From RGIG8748 sp045544515 (lineage in GTDB: Bacteria; Bacillota; Clostridia; UMGS1810), in the NCBI GenBank assembly GCA_045544515.1, contig JAZPZD010000021.1, positions 214,588 through 278,587 on the forward strand: 64,000 nt of DNA. The letters are read 5' to 3'. Shown piece after piece: positions 8,066-16,707 of this stretch (positions are counted from its first letter, which is position 1; every line of letters begins with the position of its first letter). Position numbers and translations under genes: made by a program. The notes under the pieces are model-generated. The model searched no databases. It was not told the DNA's origin and was given only the letters and a program-made list of their open reading frames with translations.

Positions 8066-10348
8066 ATGACCGGACCGAGAGTACACGAATTAGGAAAGGA
8101 CATAAATTTAACAAGCAAGGTGCTTATAGAACTATTGGAAAAGTACGGAATAACCGTAAAGAACCATATGACAATTCTTGAACTTGACCAGACAGATATC
8201 GTGCTTACAGCGTTACTTAACAAGTATGATGACGGCTCAAGCATAGAGGACTATTATACAAAGCTCCATATGGAAGAAGAAGCTAATAAGCCCAAGGCAA
8301 AAAAAGCCAAGGAAGAAGAGGCAAAAGAACCCGAAGAAGCACAGACAGAGCCTCAAGAAATAGAAATCAAAAAAGAAAGCAAGCAAAAGGTGGTAGACAC
8401 CAGACAAAACACCGTAGATTTGGAAAAGCTCGATACAGACAAGATAGAAAAGCTTGTTGATATCGATATTGAAGAAAAGGCCGAAAAGAAACAGAAGATA
8501 AAGAAAAACGCACAGCCATCCAAAAAGCTGGACAAAAAGGCAAACGAGCAGCAGATGGCAAAAGAAAAGAAAGCCAAAGAGCAAGAAAAGGAAAAAGAAC
8601 CCACAGTGGTAGAAATTCCCGATGAAATCTCTGTGGGCGATTTTGCACAGAAGCTGGGTCTTGCTGCAACTGTTATTGTAAAGAAACTCTTTGAACTCGG
8701 TATAATGGCTGCAATCAGTCAGACAATAGACTTTGATACCGCAGCACTTATCGGTACAGATTTGGGCTTTGTAATAAACAAAGAAATAATAATCACCGAC
8801 GAGGACAGACTATTTAATGATGTAGAAGATGCCCCCGAGGACTTACAGCCCCGTTCTCCCGTAGTTGTTGTTATGGGTCATGTTGACCACGGTAAAACAT
8901 CGCTTTTGGATACTATCCGTAACACCAATGTTACTGCAAGAGAAGCCGGCGGTATCACACAGCATATCGGTGCATACAGAGTAAGAATAAACGACAAAAA
9001 GATAACATTTTTGGATACACCCGGTCACGAGGCTTTTACAACAATGCGTATGCGTGGTGCACAGGTAACAGATGTTGCAATATTAGTTGTTGCTGCAGAT
9101 GACGGCATCATGCCTCAAACAGTAGAAGCTATCAACCATGCCAAAGCGGCAGGTGTTTCTATAATCGTAGCTATAAACAAGATAGACAAAGAGGGTGCAA
9201 ACCCCGACAGAATCAAGCAGGAGCTTATGGAATACGAGCTCGTTCCGGAAGAATGGGGCGGCGATACAATCTGTGTTCCGATTTCTGCAAAGTTCAACCA
9301 GAATATAGAAGAACTTCTTGAAATGGTAACTCTTGTTGCCGATATGAAGGAATTAAAGGCTAACCCCAACAGAAGAGCAAAGGGTACAGTAATCGAGGCA
9401 CAGCTTGATAAGGGCAGAGGTCCTGTTGCAACTGTTCTTGTACAAAACGGTACCTTAAAGGTTGGAGATATAATTGTTGCAGGTACAGCTACCGGCAGAG
9501 TAAGAGCAATGGTTGATGACAGAGGAAACAGTGTCAAAAAGGCAGGCCCGTCGGTTCCTGTAGAAATCATAGGTCTTAGCGAAGTTCCCGAAGGCGGAGA
9601 TGTACTCTATGCAGTAGATGACGAACGCAAGGCAAAGGCAGTTGTAGAAAAGCGTAAGGAAAAGATTAAAGAAGAAAACATCAAATCCCGTTCTGCTGTA
9701 TCTCTTGATGCACTCTTTGACCAGATTAAGCAAGGTGAGGTCAAGGACTTAAATATCATAGTAAAAGCCGATGTACAGGGCTCTGTGGAAGCTGTTAAGC
9801 AGTCACTTACCAAGCTTTCCAACGAAGAGGTAAGAGTAAGCTGTATCCACGGCGGCGTAGGCGGTGTAAGTGAGTCCGATGTAATGCTTGCAGCAGCATC
9901 CAATGCTATTATCGTAGGCTTTAATGTCCGCCCCGACAACGGTGCTCTGGCTTCTGCAAAGCAAAACGATGTAGATATAAGACTATACAGAGTTATCTAT
10001 CACGCAATAGAAGAAATCGAAGCCGCTATGAAGGGTATGCTTGCACCTAAATTTGTAGAAAATGTATTAGGTCATGCAGAGGTAAGAAGTACATTCAAGG
10101 TTTCCGGAGTAGGTACCATTGCCGGCGGTTATGTACTTGATGGCAAAATCACAAGAAATTCCCAGACAAGAATTGTCCGCGACGGTATCATTGTACACGA
10201 AGGAGTTCTTTCCAGCCTCAAGAGATTCAAAGATGATGTTAAGGAAGTAGCTACAGGATACGAATGCGGTATCGGTATCGAAAACTTTAACGATATCAAA
10301 GAGGGCGATATAATCGAATCCTTTGTAATGGAAGAAGAAAAACAATAA
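8066..10348 (+). CDS. infB: translation initiation factor IF-2
   Basis: GTPase that places initiator tRNA on the 30S subunit and promotes subunit joining. The 760 residues comprise an N-terminal IF2_N helix bundle, a long Lys/Glu-rich linker (about residues 70-190), a second IF2_N module, the G domain with GHVDHGKTS near residue 271, DTPGHEAF and NKIDK, and the C-terminal fMet-tRNA-binding domains. It starts two bases after ylxQ and has GGGGGTG upstream. A hairpin terminator follows the gene, so rbfA and the rest may be expressed at a lower level. Confidence 0.98.
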   Translation: MTGPRVHELGKDINLTSKVLIELLEKYGITVKNHMTILELDQTDIVLTALLNKYDDGSSIEDYYTKLHMEEEANKPKAKKAKEEEAKEPEEAQTEPQEIEIKKESKQKVVDTRQNTVDLEKLDTDKIEKLVDIDIEEKAEKKQKIKKNAQPSKKLDKKANEQQMAKEKKAKEQEKEKEPTVVEIPDEISVGDFAQKLGLAATVIVKKLFELGIMAAISQTIDFDTAALIGTDLGFVINKEIIITDEDRLFNDVEDAPEDLQPRSPVVVVMGHVDHGKTSLLDTIRNTNVTAREAGGITQHIGAYRVRINDKKITFLDTPGHEAFTTMRMRGAQVTDVAILVVAADDGIMPQTVEAINHAKAAGVSIIVAINKIDKEGANPDRIKQELMEYELVPEEWGGDTICVPISAKFNQNIEELLEMVTLVADMKELKANPNRRAKGTVIEAQLDKGRGPVATVLVQNGTLKVGDIIVAGTATGRVRAMVDDRGNSVKKAGPSVPVEIIGLSEVPEGGDVLYAVDDERKAKAVVEKRKEKIKEENIKSRSAVSLDALFDQIKQGEVKDLNIIVKADVQGSVEAVKQSLTKLSNEEVRVSCIHGGVGGVSESDVMLAAASNAIIVGFNVRPDNGALASAKQNDVDIRLYRVIYHAIEEIEAAMKGMLAPKFVENVLGHAEVRSTFKVSGVGTIAGGYVLDGKITRNSQTRIVRDGIIVHEGVLSSLKRFKDDVKEVATGYECGIGIENFNDIKEGDIIESFVMEEEKQ

Positions 10349-10358
10349 CACTATATCT

Positions 10359-10393
10359 GCCGCAATATCAAATGCTATTGCGGCGGATTTTTT
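10359..10393 (+). terminator. intra-operon terminator/attenuator after infB
   Basis: GCCGCAATA, eight-base loop, TATTGCGGC, then GGATTTTTT. It lies between infB and rbfA and probably gives partial termination inside the operon. Confidence 0.8.
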
Positions 10394-10429
10394 AGCTTGG
10401 CAAAGTAATTTGTAAAAGGAATGAAAAAT

Positions 10430-10780
10430 ATGGCTTTTAACAGAGTAGAAAGAATACAAGAGGAGTATAAGAGAGAACTCTCTTCTATTATAAGAACCGT
10501 AAAGGATCCCAGACTTTCTTCTATGGCAAGTGTCGTTTCGGCAACTGTAACCAAGGATTTAAAATATGCCAAGGTGTATATATCTGTCCTTGGAACTCAA
10601 GAAGAAAAAGACGGTACCATGCAGGCGTTAAAGAGTGCTACAGGCTATATCAAGCGTGAGATAGGAAACCGCCTCAATTTAAGATGTGTTCCGCATCCCA
10701 CATTTGTGCTCGATACCTCGATAGATTACGGTATGCACATAAATGAGCTCCTTAACAAGATAAATAATGAGGATAAATAA
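10430..10780 (+). CDS. rbfA: ribosome-binding factor A
   Basis: Late 30S assembly and cold-adaptation factor, KH-type fold, 116 residues. Family marks are the MAFNRVERIQEEY start, VVSATVTKDLKYAKVYIS, and the closing FVLDTSIDYGMHINELL. ATG 10430 is preferred because AAAGGA is nine bases upstream; an in-frame ATG at 10421 touches that site directly. It ends one base before nrnA. Confidence 0.95.
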   Translation: MAFNRVERIQEEYKRELSSIIRTVKDPRLSSMASVVSATVTKDLKYAKVYISVLGTQEEKDGTMQALKSATGYIKREIGNRLNLRCVPHPTFVLDTSIDYGMHINELLNKINNEDK

Positions 10781-11734
10781 ATGGATTTTGAAAAAATTGC
10801 AAATGCGATAAAAGAAAATGAAAATATAGCAGTTGTAATCCATATCAATCCCGACAGCGATTGTTTGGGTTCGGGCTCCAGTCTTGTTCTTGCACTAAAA
10901 CAAATGGGCAAAAAGGCACATCTTTTTGTAGACGGCTCTATCCCCAAAAGGTTAAGCTTTTATGCAGACGAGAGTTTTTTTGGACAAACTGACGATGCTT
11001 ACGATGTATGTATTGCAGTAGATGTGGCTGCTACCTATATGATGGGTGCCATGAAGGAAAAGGTCTATGACAAAGCCAGAATCAAGTGTTGTATTGACCA
11101 CCACGAAACAAATGCAGGTTACGCCGATTTTAACTGTGTGGATGCCGAGGCATCTGCCGCAGGCGAAGTGATATATACCTTTTTAAAGGATTATTTAAAG
11201 GCAGATATTACCGATGAAATTGCCAAAAGATTATATGCGGCAATCGCTGCGGACACAGGCAGTTTTCAGTATTCCAATACAACGGCAAAAACACACCTTG
11301 TTGCGTCAGAGCTTTTGAAAAAAGACATAGATGCACCTAATCTTATGAGGGTACTTTTTGAAAGAAAGAGCATCGAACAGCTTATGCTAAAGTCCGAAGT
11401 GGTTCAAAGCCTTAAGTTTTTTGAAGACGGCAGAATATGCGTAGCTGTGGTAGATGCCCCAATGCTTAAAAGATATCATATGGCTTTTGAAGAGGCAGAC
11501 GACCTCGCATCTCTCCCAAGGTCTGTAAACGGCGTGGAGGTTGGCATCTACGCCAAGGTCAAAGGTGAAAACGAGGTAAAAATGAGCCTGCGTTCCAATG
11601 AATATGTGGATGTAAGCTCTGTTGCCGCATCTCTTGGCGGCGGCGGTCACAAGAGAGCTGCGGGCGTAACAATAAGTGCTCCCATAGAAGAAGCATTGGA
11701 TACTATCATCGACGCAGTAAAAAAGGTATTGTAA
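10781..11734 (+). CDS. nrnA: DHH-family nanoRNase / pAp phosphatase NrnA
   Basis: Degrades 2-5 nucleotide RNAs from the end and hydrolyses 3'-phosphoadenosine 5'-phosphate. The 317 residues hold the N-terminal DHH domain (HINPDSDCLGSG near residue 21, then the signature DHHETN at about 106-111) and a DHHA1 domain ending in LGGGGHKRAAG, the substrate-binding glycine loop. All metal ligands appear present. It abuts rbfA directly and truB two bases later. Confidence 0.95.
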   Translation: MDFEKIANAIKENENIAVVIHINPDSDCLGSGSSLVLALKQMGKKAHLFVDGSIPKRLSFYADESFFGQTDDAYDVCIAVDVAATYMMGAMKEKVYDKARIKCCIDHHETNAGYADFNCVDAEASAAGEVIYTFLKDYLKADITDEIAKRLYAAIAADTGSFQYSNTTAKTHLVASELLKKDIDAPNLMRVLFERKSIEQLMLKSEVVQSLKFFEDGRICVAVVDAPMLKRYHMAFEEADDLASLPRSVNGVEVGIYAKVKGENEVKMSLRSNEYVDVSSVAASLGGGGHKRAAGVTISAPIEEALDTIIDAVKKVL

Positions 11735-11735
11735 T

Positions 11736-12617
11736 ATGGAAGATTTAAACGGAATAGTTGTTGTAAACAAAGAAAAAGGCTACACCTCGCACGATGTTGT
11801 AAATGTAATAAGAAAGATATTAGGTACCCGCAAGGTAGGCCACACAGGCACACTCGACCCCAATGCAGAGGGCGTTCTTCCGATATGTGTTGGCAGAAGC
11901 ACCAAAGCGTGCGATATGCTCACATTTTCGGACAAGGAATATATTGCCGAGGTTAAACTCGGTATTACGACAGACACATATGATATATGGGGCAGTGTCA
12001 CCGATACCAAAGAGGTTAATGTAAGTAAAAGCGAATTAGAAAATGCGATAGGACATTTTGTAGGTGACATAGAACAGCTTCCGCCGATGTACAGTGCCAT
12101 CAAGAAAAACGGGAAAAAGCTCTACGAACTTGCACGAGAGGGAATAGAGGTAGACCGCAAAAAGCGGAAAATCACGGTTTATGAATGTGAGCTTATGGAT
12201 TTTAACGGCGATACATTCAAAATACGGGTTCGCTGTTCAAAAGGTACATATATCCGTTCTATTTGTCACGATATAGGTCAGTGTCTTGGCTGCGGAGCTT
12301 GTATGACTTCGCTTGTAAGAACAAAGTCATCTGTTTTTGATATAGAAAATTCTTTGCGTCTTGACGAAATAAAAGCTGCCGTGGAAAGAGACGGCAAAAC
12401 AAGTGTGCTCTCTTGTGTTGACAGGGTGTTTATGAATTATCCTGAGACAATGGTCACAGACAAAGTAAAGCAAAGGCTCAAAAACGGAGCATTTTCGCTT
12501 GTTGATACTGATTTGGGCACATACAGATCATATGACAAGGACGGAACTTTCATAGGAGTAGCCGAAGTTTTTAAAGGCGAAAAAGGAAATGTAATAAAAA
12601 TTATCAAAGCATTCTGA
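11736..12617 (+). CDS. truB: tRNA pseudouridine(55) synthase TruB
   Basis: Makes the universal pseudouridine at position 55 of tRNA. The 293 residues begin with LNGIVVVNKEKGYTSHDVV and carry GHTGTLDPNAEGVLPI, with the catalytic aspartate near residue 40. Also present are YIAEVKLGITTDTYD, PPMYSAIKKNGKKLYELAR and the RCSKGTYIRSICHDIG segment. A C-terminal PUA-like region follows. It is part of the nusA-infB cluster and is followed after 11 bases by ribF. Confidence 0.97.
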   Translation: MEDLNGIVVVNKEKGYTSHDVVNVIRKILGTRKVGHTGTLDPNAEGVLPICVGRSTKACDMLTFSDKEYIAEVKLGITTDTYDIWGSVTDTKEVNVSKSELENAIGHFVGDIEQLPPMYSAIKKNGKKLYELAREGIEVDRKKRKITVYECELMDFNGDTFKIRVRCSKGTYIRSICHDIGQCLGCGACMTSLVRTKSSVFDIENSLRLDEIKAAVERDGKTSVLSCVDRVFMNYPETMVTDKVKQRLKNGAFSLVDTDLGTYRSYDKDGTFIGVAEVFKGEKGNVIKIIKAF

Positions 12618-12628
12618 AAGGTTTTCAA

Positions 12629-13504
12629 ATGAATAAAAATAATGTAGTCGTACTTGGCAAATTCGACGGTGTTCATATAGCACATATGTGTCTTGTAGAA
12701 AAAGCTGTGGAAATTGCCGCAAAATTTAATAAAAAAACACTTGTTTATTCTATGCAGAAAACCGGCACGGTTAATCTTACGGACCAAAAGCAAAAGGAAG
12801 AAATCCTGAAAAAGCAGGGGATAGATCTCGTGGTGTTTCGCACACTTGATAGGGAATTTATGGATATGTCCGCAAAGGATTTTGCAGAAAAAATCCTTTT
12901 TAGAGAGCTTGATGCCGCATATGTCGTAGTGGGCGAAAATTTTCGCTTTGGCAAAAACCGTATGGCAGATTGCCATGATTTAAAGCATCTTCTTGCAGAT
13001 TTTGGTATAGAGGTTATAGTAATCGACACTGTTAAGATAGGCGGTTGTGATGTAAGTTCTACAAAAATCCGCTCTCTCGTGTCAAACGGCGAAATGCAAG
13101 AGGCAAAAGCCTATCTTGGAAGAGCATACTCGGTAAAGGGTATTGTGTCCGAAGGTAAGCATCTCGGCACAAAGCTGGGCTTTCCCACAGTAAATCTATA
13201 TCCCGACATAGATACTCATCTTCCCAAAAGAGGTGTCTACGCAACTGTAACACATCATAGCGGAAAAAGTTACTTTTCTGTTACCAATGTGGGCATTAAT
13301 CCCACAGTTGAGGATACCCGGTCGATAAAACTGGAAACACATATTTTAGATAATGTGGGTAATCTCTACGGCGAGGAGATAACGGTTGAGTTTGTTGATT
13401 TTATTCGTGAAGAAAGAGCTTTTGACAGCATTTGGGATTTAAAAACTCAAATAGAAAAAGACAAACAAAGAGCAATAGAAATTAATAAGAGCTTTGCAGA
13501 CTGA
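12629..13504 (+). CDS. ribF: bifunctional riboflavin kinase / FAD synthetase RibF
   Basis: Converts riboflavin to FMN and then to FAD. The N-terminal nucleotidyltransferase domain (residues about 1-150) has LGKFDGVHIAH and VVGENFRFGKNRMAD; the C-terminal kinase domain has GKHLGTKLGFPTVNLYP and VTNVGINPTVED. Its 291 residues are slightly shorter than many homologues (about 310), mainly at the N terminus. Last gene of the operon; its stop codon is inside the terminator stem. No FMN riboswitch is visible upstream, in line with its place inside a translation operon. Confidence 0.95.
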   Translation: MNKNNVVVLGKFDGVHIAHMCLVEKAVEIAAKFNKKTLVYSMQKTGTVNLTDQKQKEEILKKQGIDLVVFRTLDREFMDMSAKDFAEKILFRELDAAYVVVGENFRFGKNRMADCHDLKHLLADFGIEVIVIDTVKIGGCDVSSTKIRSLVSNGEMQEAKAYLGRAYSVKGIVSEGKHLGTKLGFPTVNLYPDIDTHLPKRGVYATVTHHSGKSYFSVTNVGINPTVEDTRSIKLETHILDNVGNLYGEEITVEFVDFIREERAFDSIWDLKTQIEKDKQRAIEINKSFAD

Positions 13505-13520
13505 TTTCTGCAAAGCTCTT
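13487..13520. terminator. bidirectional terminator between ribF and iscU
   Basis: Perfect 14-bp stem AAGAGCTTTGCAGA / TCTGCAAAGCTCTT with a six-base loop that contains the ribF stop. It separates convergent operons. Confidence 0.85.
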
Positions 13521-13531
13521 TGTTATATATA

Positions 13532-13951
13532 TTAATGTCCGCAATGCTCACAGCATCCGTCGCACTTTAGCACCTTTTTGTCAATTCCCTGTCTGTCATA
13601 ATAGTTCTGAATTGCAGCACTTATGGCTTCTTCCGCAAGAACAGAGCAGTGCACTTTAACCGGCGGAAGTCCGTCTAATGCTTCCATAACCGCTTTGTTG
13701 GTAAGTTTAAGTGCTTCGTCTATGGATTTGCCCTTTACGAGCTCTGTTGCCATACTGCTTGTGGCGATAGCCGCACCGCAGCCGAATGTCTTGAATTTGA
13801 CATCAACGATTATGTCGTTTTCTATCTTCATATACATCTTCATTATGTCGCCGCATTTAGCATTTCCTACCTGGCCTACTGCATTGGCATCTTCTATCTC
13901 GCCGCAGTTTCTCGGATTGGAAAAGTGGTCCATTACTTTTTCTGAATACAT
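13532..13951 (-). CDS. iscU: Fe-S cluster assembly scaffold IscU/NifU-like
   Basis: Receives sulfur from the cysteine desulfurase encoded just upstream and builds Fe-S clusters. The three scaffold cysteines are in NAKCGD (Cys33, with Asp35), FGCGAA and VHCSVLAEEA. The 139 residues end in a cysteine-rich tail CDGCCEHCGH not found in classical IscU; it could bind metal. The start codon lies one base after the iscS stop, so the two are translated together. Confidence 0.95.
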   Translation of the reverse strand: MYSEKVMDHFSNPRNCGEIEDANAVGQVGNAKCGDIMKMYMKIENDIIVDVKFKTFGCGAAIATSSMATELVKGKSIDEALKLTNKAVMEALDGLPPVKVHCSVLAEEAISAAIQNYYDRQGIDKKVLKCDGCCEHCGH

Positions 13952-13952
13952 A

Positions 13953-15131
13953 TTATTTATCTCCCTTCACTTCCTCATAGAGAGGTGACATTTGTCTTAA
14001 TCTGTCTACGATTTCGCATAATTTTTCGAGCATATAGTCTATCTCTTCGTATGTGTTTTCTTCACCAAGGGTTATTCGCAGCGACCCGTGAGCTGTTTCA
14101 TGCTTTAGTCCTATTGCAAGCAGAACATGCGACGGATCAAGCGAGCCCGATGTACAAGCAGAACCCGAGGATGCCGCAATACCGTTGATATCAAGCCACA
14201 GAAGAAGTCCTTCTCCCTCGATAAATTCAAAAGAAAAGTTTACATTGTTGGGGAGCCTGTTTTCTCTGTGTCCGTTAAGGCGGCAATAGGGGATTTTGTC
14301 TTCAATGCTTTTTATGATGTAATCTCTCATCTCGCAGAGTTTTTGAGATTTTTCTTTTATAGAGTTATTAGCTATTTCAAGAGCCTTCGCAAGTCCTACA
14401 ATACCGGGGATGTTTTCCGTTCCGGCACGCCTGCCTCTCTCTTGTGCACCGCCCTCGATTAAATTATCAATACGCACGCCTTTTCTTATATAGAGTGCAC
14501 CTACACCCTTGGGGCCGTTGAACTTATGTGCAGACAGCGATAGCATATCTACATTCTCTTTTTTTACATCAATAGGCACAGCACCCACAGCCTGTACAGC
14601 ATCGGTGTGCATAAGTATGCCTTTTTCTTTGGCAATCTTTGCTATTTCCGCTATAGGCTCAATAGTGCCGATTTCGTTATTTGCATACATTATAGTAACA
14701 AGTATTGTGGTATCCTTGATAGCATTTTTTACATCTTCGGGTGAAACCATACCAAATTCATCAACAGGAAGATATGTCACATCAAAGCCCTCTTTTTCGA
14801 GTGCTTTGCATGTGTGCAGTACCGCATGATGCTCAATGGCACTTGTTATTATGTGGTTGCCCTTGTGTTTATTAAATCTTGCGGCACCCTTTATAGCCCA
14901 GTTGTCAGCTTCCGAGCCCGATGCGGTAAAGTATATTTCATTTTCTTCGCAGCCGAGTGCATCGGCTACCTTTTTTCTTGCATCAGTGAGTGCCTCCTTG
15001 CATTTTTGACCCAGAGAGTATACAGTAGATGCATTTCCGAAGTCCTGGGTAAAATAGGGTATCATCTCGTTTAATACTTCTTCTTTAACAAAGGTTGTTG
15101 CTGCGTGGTCGAAGTATATGTTTTTGCTCAT
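13953..15131 (-). CDS. iscS: cysteine desulfurase (NifS/IscS)
   Basis: PLP enzyme that takes sulfur from L-cysteine and passes it to IscU. ATG 15131 gives MSKNIYFDHAATTFVK, with AAGGA about seven bases upstream; 19 residues upstream in frame are not supported. The PLP lysine lies in LSLSAHKFNGPKGVG, and the persulfide cysteine in SSGSACTSGSLDPSHVL. About 392 residues, normal for the group. It pairs with iscU and is encoded after rnhA on the same strand. Confidence 0.96.
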   Translation of the reverse strand: MSKNIYFDHAATTFVKEEVLNEMIPYFTQDFGNASTVYSLGQKCKEALTDARKKVADALGCEENEIYFTASGSEADNWAIKGAARFNKHKGNHIITSAIEHHAVLHTCKALEKEGFDVTYLPVDEFGMVSPEDVKNAIKDTTILVTIMYANNEIGTIEPIAEIAKIAKEKGILMHTDAVQAVGAVPIDVKKENVDMLSLSAHKFNGPKGVGALYIRKGVRIDNLIEGGAQERGRRAGTENIPGIVGLAKALEIANNSIKEKSQKLCEMRDYIIKSIEDKIPYCRLNGHRENRLPNNVNFSFEFIEGEGLLLWLDINGIAASSGSACTSGSLDPSHVLLAIGLKHETAHGSLRITLGEENTYEEIDYMLEKLCEIVDRLRQMSPLYEEVKGDK

Positions 15132-15150
15132 AAGTAATCCTTCTTTCATA

Positions 15151-15618
15151 TTAATTGCCGTCATAACCAAAATCGTCTTTAAGGTCACTTGATTTTATAG
15201 CAGATGTTGCCAGGTGGTCGCACCTTTCGTTTTCCGCATGGCCGTCGTGACCTTTGACCCATACAAAGCTTACCTCGTGGCGTTCAAGCTGACAGACAAG
15301 CCTTTTTAAAAGGTCGATGTTTTTTGCCATTTCAGAGCCTTTTCTCTTCCAACCGTTTGACTGCCATTTTTTTATCCAGCCAAGGTTTACAGAATCCACA
15401 AGATATTTTGAATCGCTGTAAAGGTCCACCTTGCAGCTTTCCTTGAGCATTTCAAGTGCAGTTATTGCCGCCAGAAGCTCCATTCGGTTGTTTGTTGTAC
15501 ATTTAAATCCCTGCGAGATTTCCTTTGTACTTCCGTTGTATTTTAAAATAGCACCAAATCCGCCTTTGCCGGGGTTTCCGCTGCAGGCACCATCGGTATA
15601 AATTTCTACAAATTTCAT
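15151..15618 (-). CDS. rnhA: ribonuclease HI
   Basis: Cleaves the RNA strand of RNA:DNA hybrids. The 155 residues show the first active-site aspartate in YTDGACSGNPGKGGFG (Asp9), the glutamate in TTNNRMELLAA, the second aspartate in LYSDSKYLVDSV and the region VWVKGHDGHAENERCD. ATG 15618 is chosen for the family start MKFVEIYTDGA; an ATG four codons upstream touches the ribosome binding site. A type 1 enzyme without the extra N-terminal hybrid-binding domain. Confidence 0.96.
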   Translation of the reverse strand: MKFVEIYTDGACSGNPGKGGFGAILKYNGSTKEISQGFKCTTNNRMELLAAITALEMLKESCKVDLYSDSKYLVDSVNLGWIKKWQSNGWKRKGSEMAKNIDLLKRLVCQLERHEVSFVWVKGHDGHAENERCDHLATSAIKSSDLKDDFGYDGN

Positions 15619-15641
15619 TTTAAACAGCATCCTTTTGCTAT

Positions 15642-16478
15642 TTAGTTATTATCGGTAATGCTCTCTTCTTTGTTTTCGTTAGCTTTGATCATATATTTGT
15701 CTATGGTAGGGTATACCATAAAAACAGTTATTATGCCAAAGAGCGAATAAAGTATCAAAAACCAGAGTATATAGAGTATAACAGACGGTATCATAAGTAC
15801 AAGTATAAAAACGATGATACCGATAACACTTATAAGAATATTAAGCGGAAGTCTGCCTATAGCAAAAAGCAGAGCATTTTTGTAAATATCCTTAAGGCTC
15901 AAATCGAATGTAACAATCATAGTGTTTACATAGTACTGCATCCATGTAAAAAGCACGCCTATGACCACTATAAATGAAGACAGAAAAGTATTTGCTATTC
16001 CCAAATTAAAGATCTTGCTTCTGTACATACCGAATGCGTTAAACAAAAGGAAATATGTTACAAGAACGATTATTCCGTTTAATACACCTTTTACATAGTT
16101 AGCCTTGATGTGCTTAATAAAATCGTGCCATATCCATGCGTGCTCTCTTCTTTGAATGTTTCTCAAAACAAAGGTGAAACCAAGAGTAGCCGGAAAAGAA
16201 ACAAACACCGATATTATAATAAGTATAAATCCGATCAAATCTATCTGGTTGGGAGTCTTTAGTGCAATCAGGCTCGGAGATGCAAAGTCTATCTTAAAGC
16301 ACAGCATAAGTCCCAAAGCCAATGGAAGCATCGCAAAAAAGTATATGATGTTGGCAAGAGAGAGCTTTGACAACTGGTTCCAAAAGATTTCAAAAAACTG
16401 CCAAATTCTGTGCTTTTCGGGTGCATCTTTGTAAACTCCCGGACCGGGTTTGTTAAAGTTGGGTGTAAAAAGTCCCAT
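15642..16478 (-). CDS. DUF624 (YesL-like) membrane protein
   Basis: A 278-residue integral membrane protein with about six hydrophobic helices, starting MGLFTPNFNKPGPGVYKDAP. The conserved start and the RNIQRREHAWIWHDF segment in the middle fit DUF624 proteins, which in Firmicutes often accompany sugar transporters. Here it lies beside rnhA instead. ATG 16478 is preceded by AAAGGA. Molecular function is not known. Confidence 0.75.
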   Translation of the reverse strand: MGLFTPNFNKPGPGVYKDAPEKHRIWQFFEIFWNQLSKLSLANIIYFFAMLPLALGLMLCFKIDFASPSLIALKTPNQIDLIGFILIIISVFVSFPATLGFTFVLRNIQRREHAWIWHDFIKHIKANYVKGVLNGIIVLVTYFLLFNAFGMYRSKIFNLGIANTFLSSFIVVIGVLFTWMQYYVNTMIVTFDLSLKDIYKNALLFAIGRLPLNILISVIGIIVFILVLMIPSVILYILWFLILYSLFGIITVFMVYPTIDKYMIKANENKEESITDNN

Positions 16479-16534
16479 ATAATTAAATCCTTTCATCTAA
16501 AAGTAAAAAATACGAATTTACTATATCCTAACTA

Positions 16535-16562
16535 ATTATATCACAAATTTTTAAAAAATCAA
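16535..16562 (-). promoter_or_regulatory. promoter of the DUF624-rnhA-iscSU genes
   Basis: TTGATT, 16-base spacer with a TG extension, TATAAT on the minus strand. It is divergent from the manA promoter. Confidence 0.7.
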
Positions 16563-16643
16563 TTTAATTATGCCAAAAAAACAAAAAGGTTTACATTTCG
16601 TTTAAAAATAAAGCCAAATAAATGCAAATATATATTAAAAATG

Positions 16644-16672
16644 TTGATATTTGATGTATTAATTGGTATAAT
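16644..16672 (+). promoter_or_regulatory. sigma-A promoter of the manA pseudogene
   Basis: TTGATA, 17-base spacer, TATAAT, a near-consensus promoter; AGGGAGG follows as ribosome binding site for ATG 16708. The expression signals of this broken gene are intact. Confidence 0.8.
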
Positions 16673-16707
16673 TGTCTTAATATTACGACATATCAGGGAG
16701 GAAAAAT

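Noticed and set aside
12618..12628. FMN riboswitch ahead of ribF
   Set aside because: Only 11 bases separate truB and ribF; no conserved FMN aptamer segments are present.
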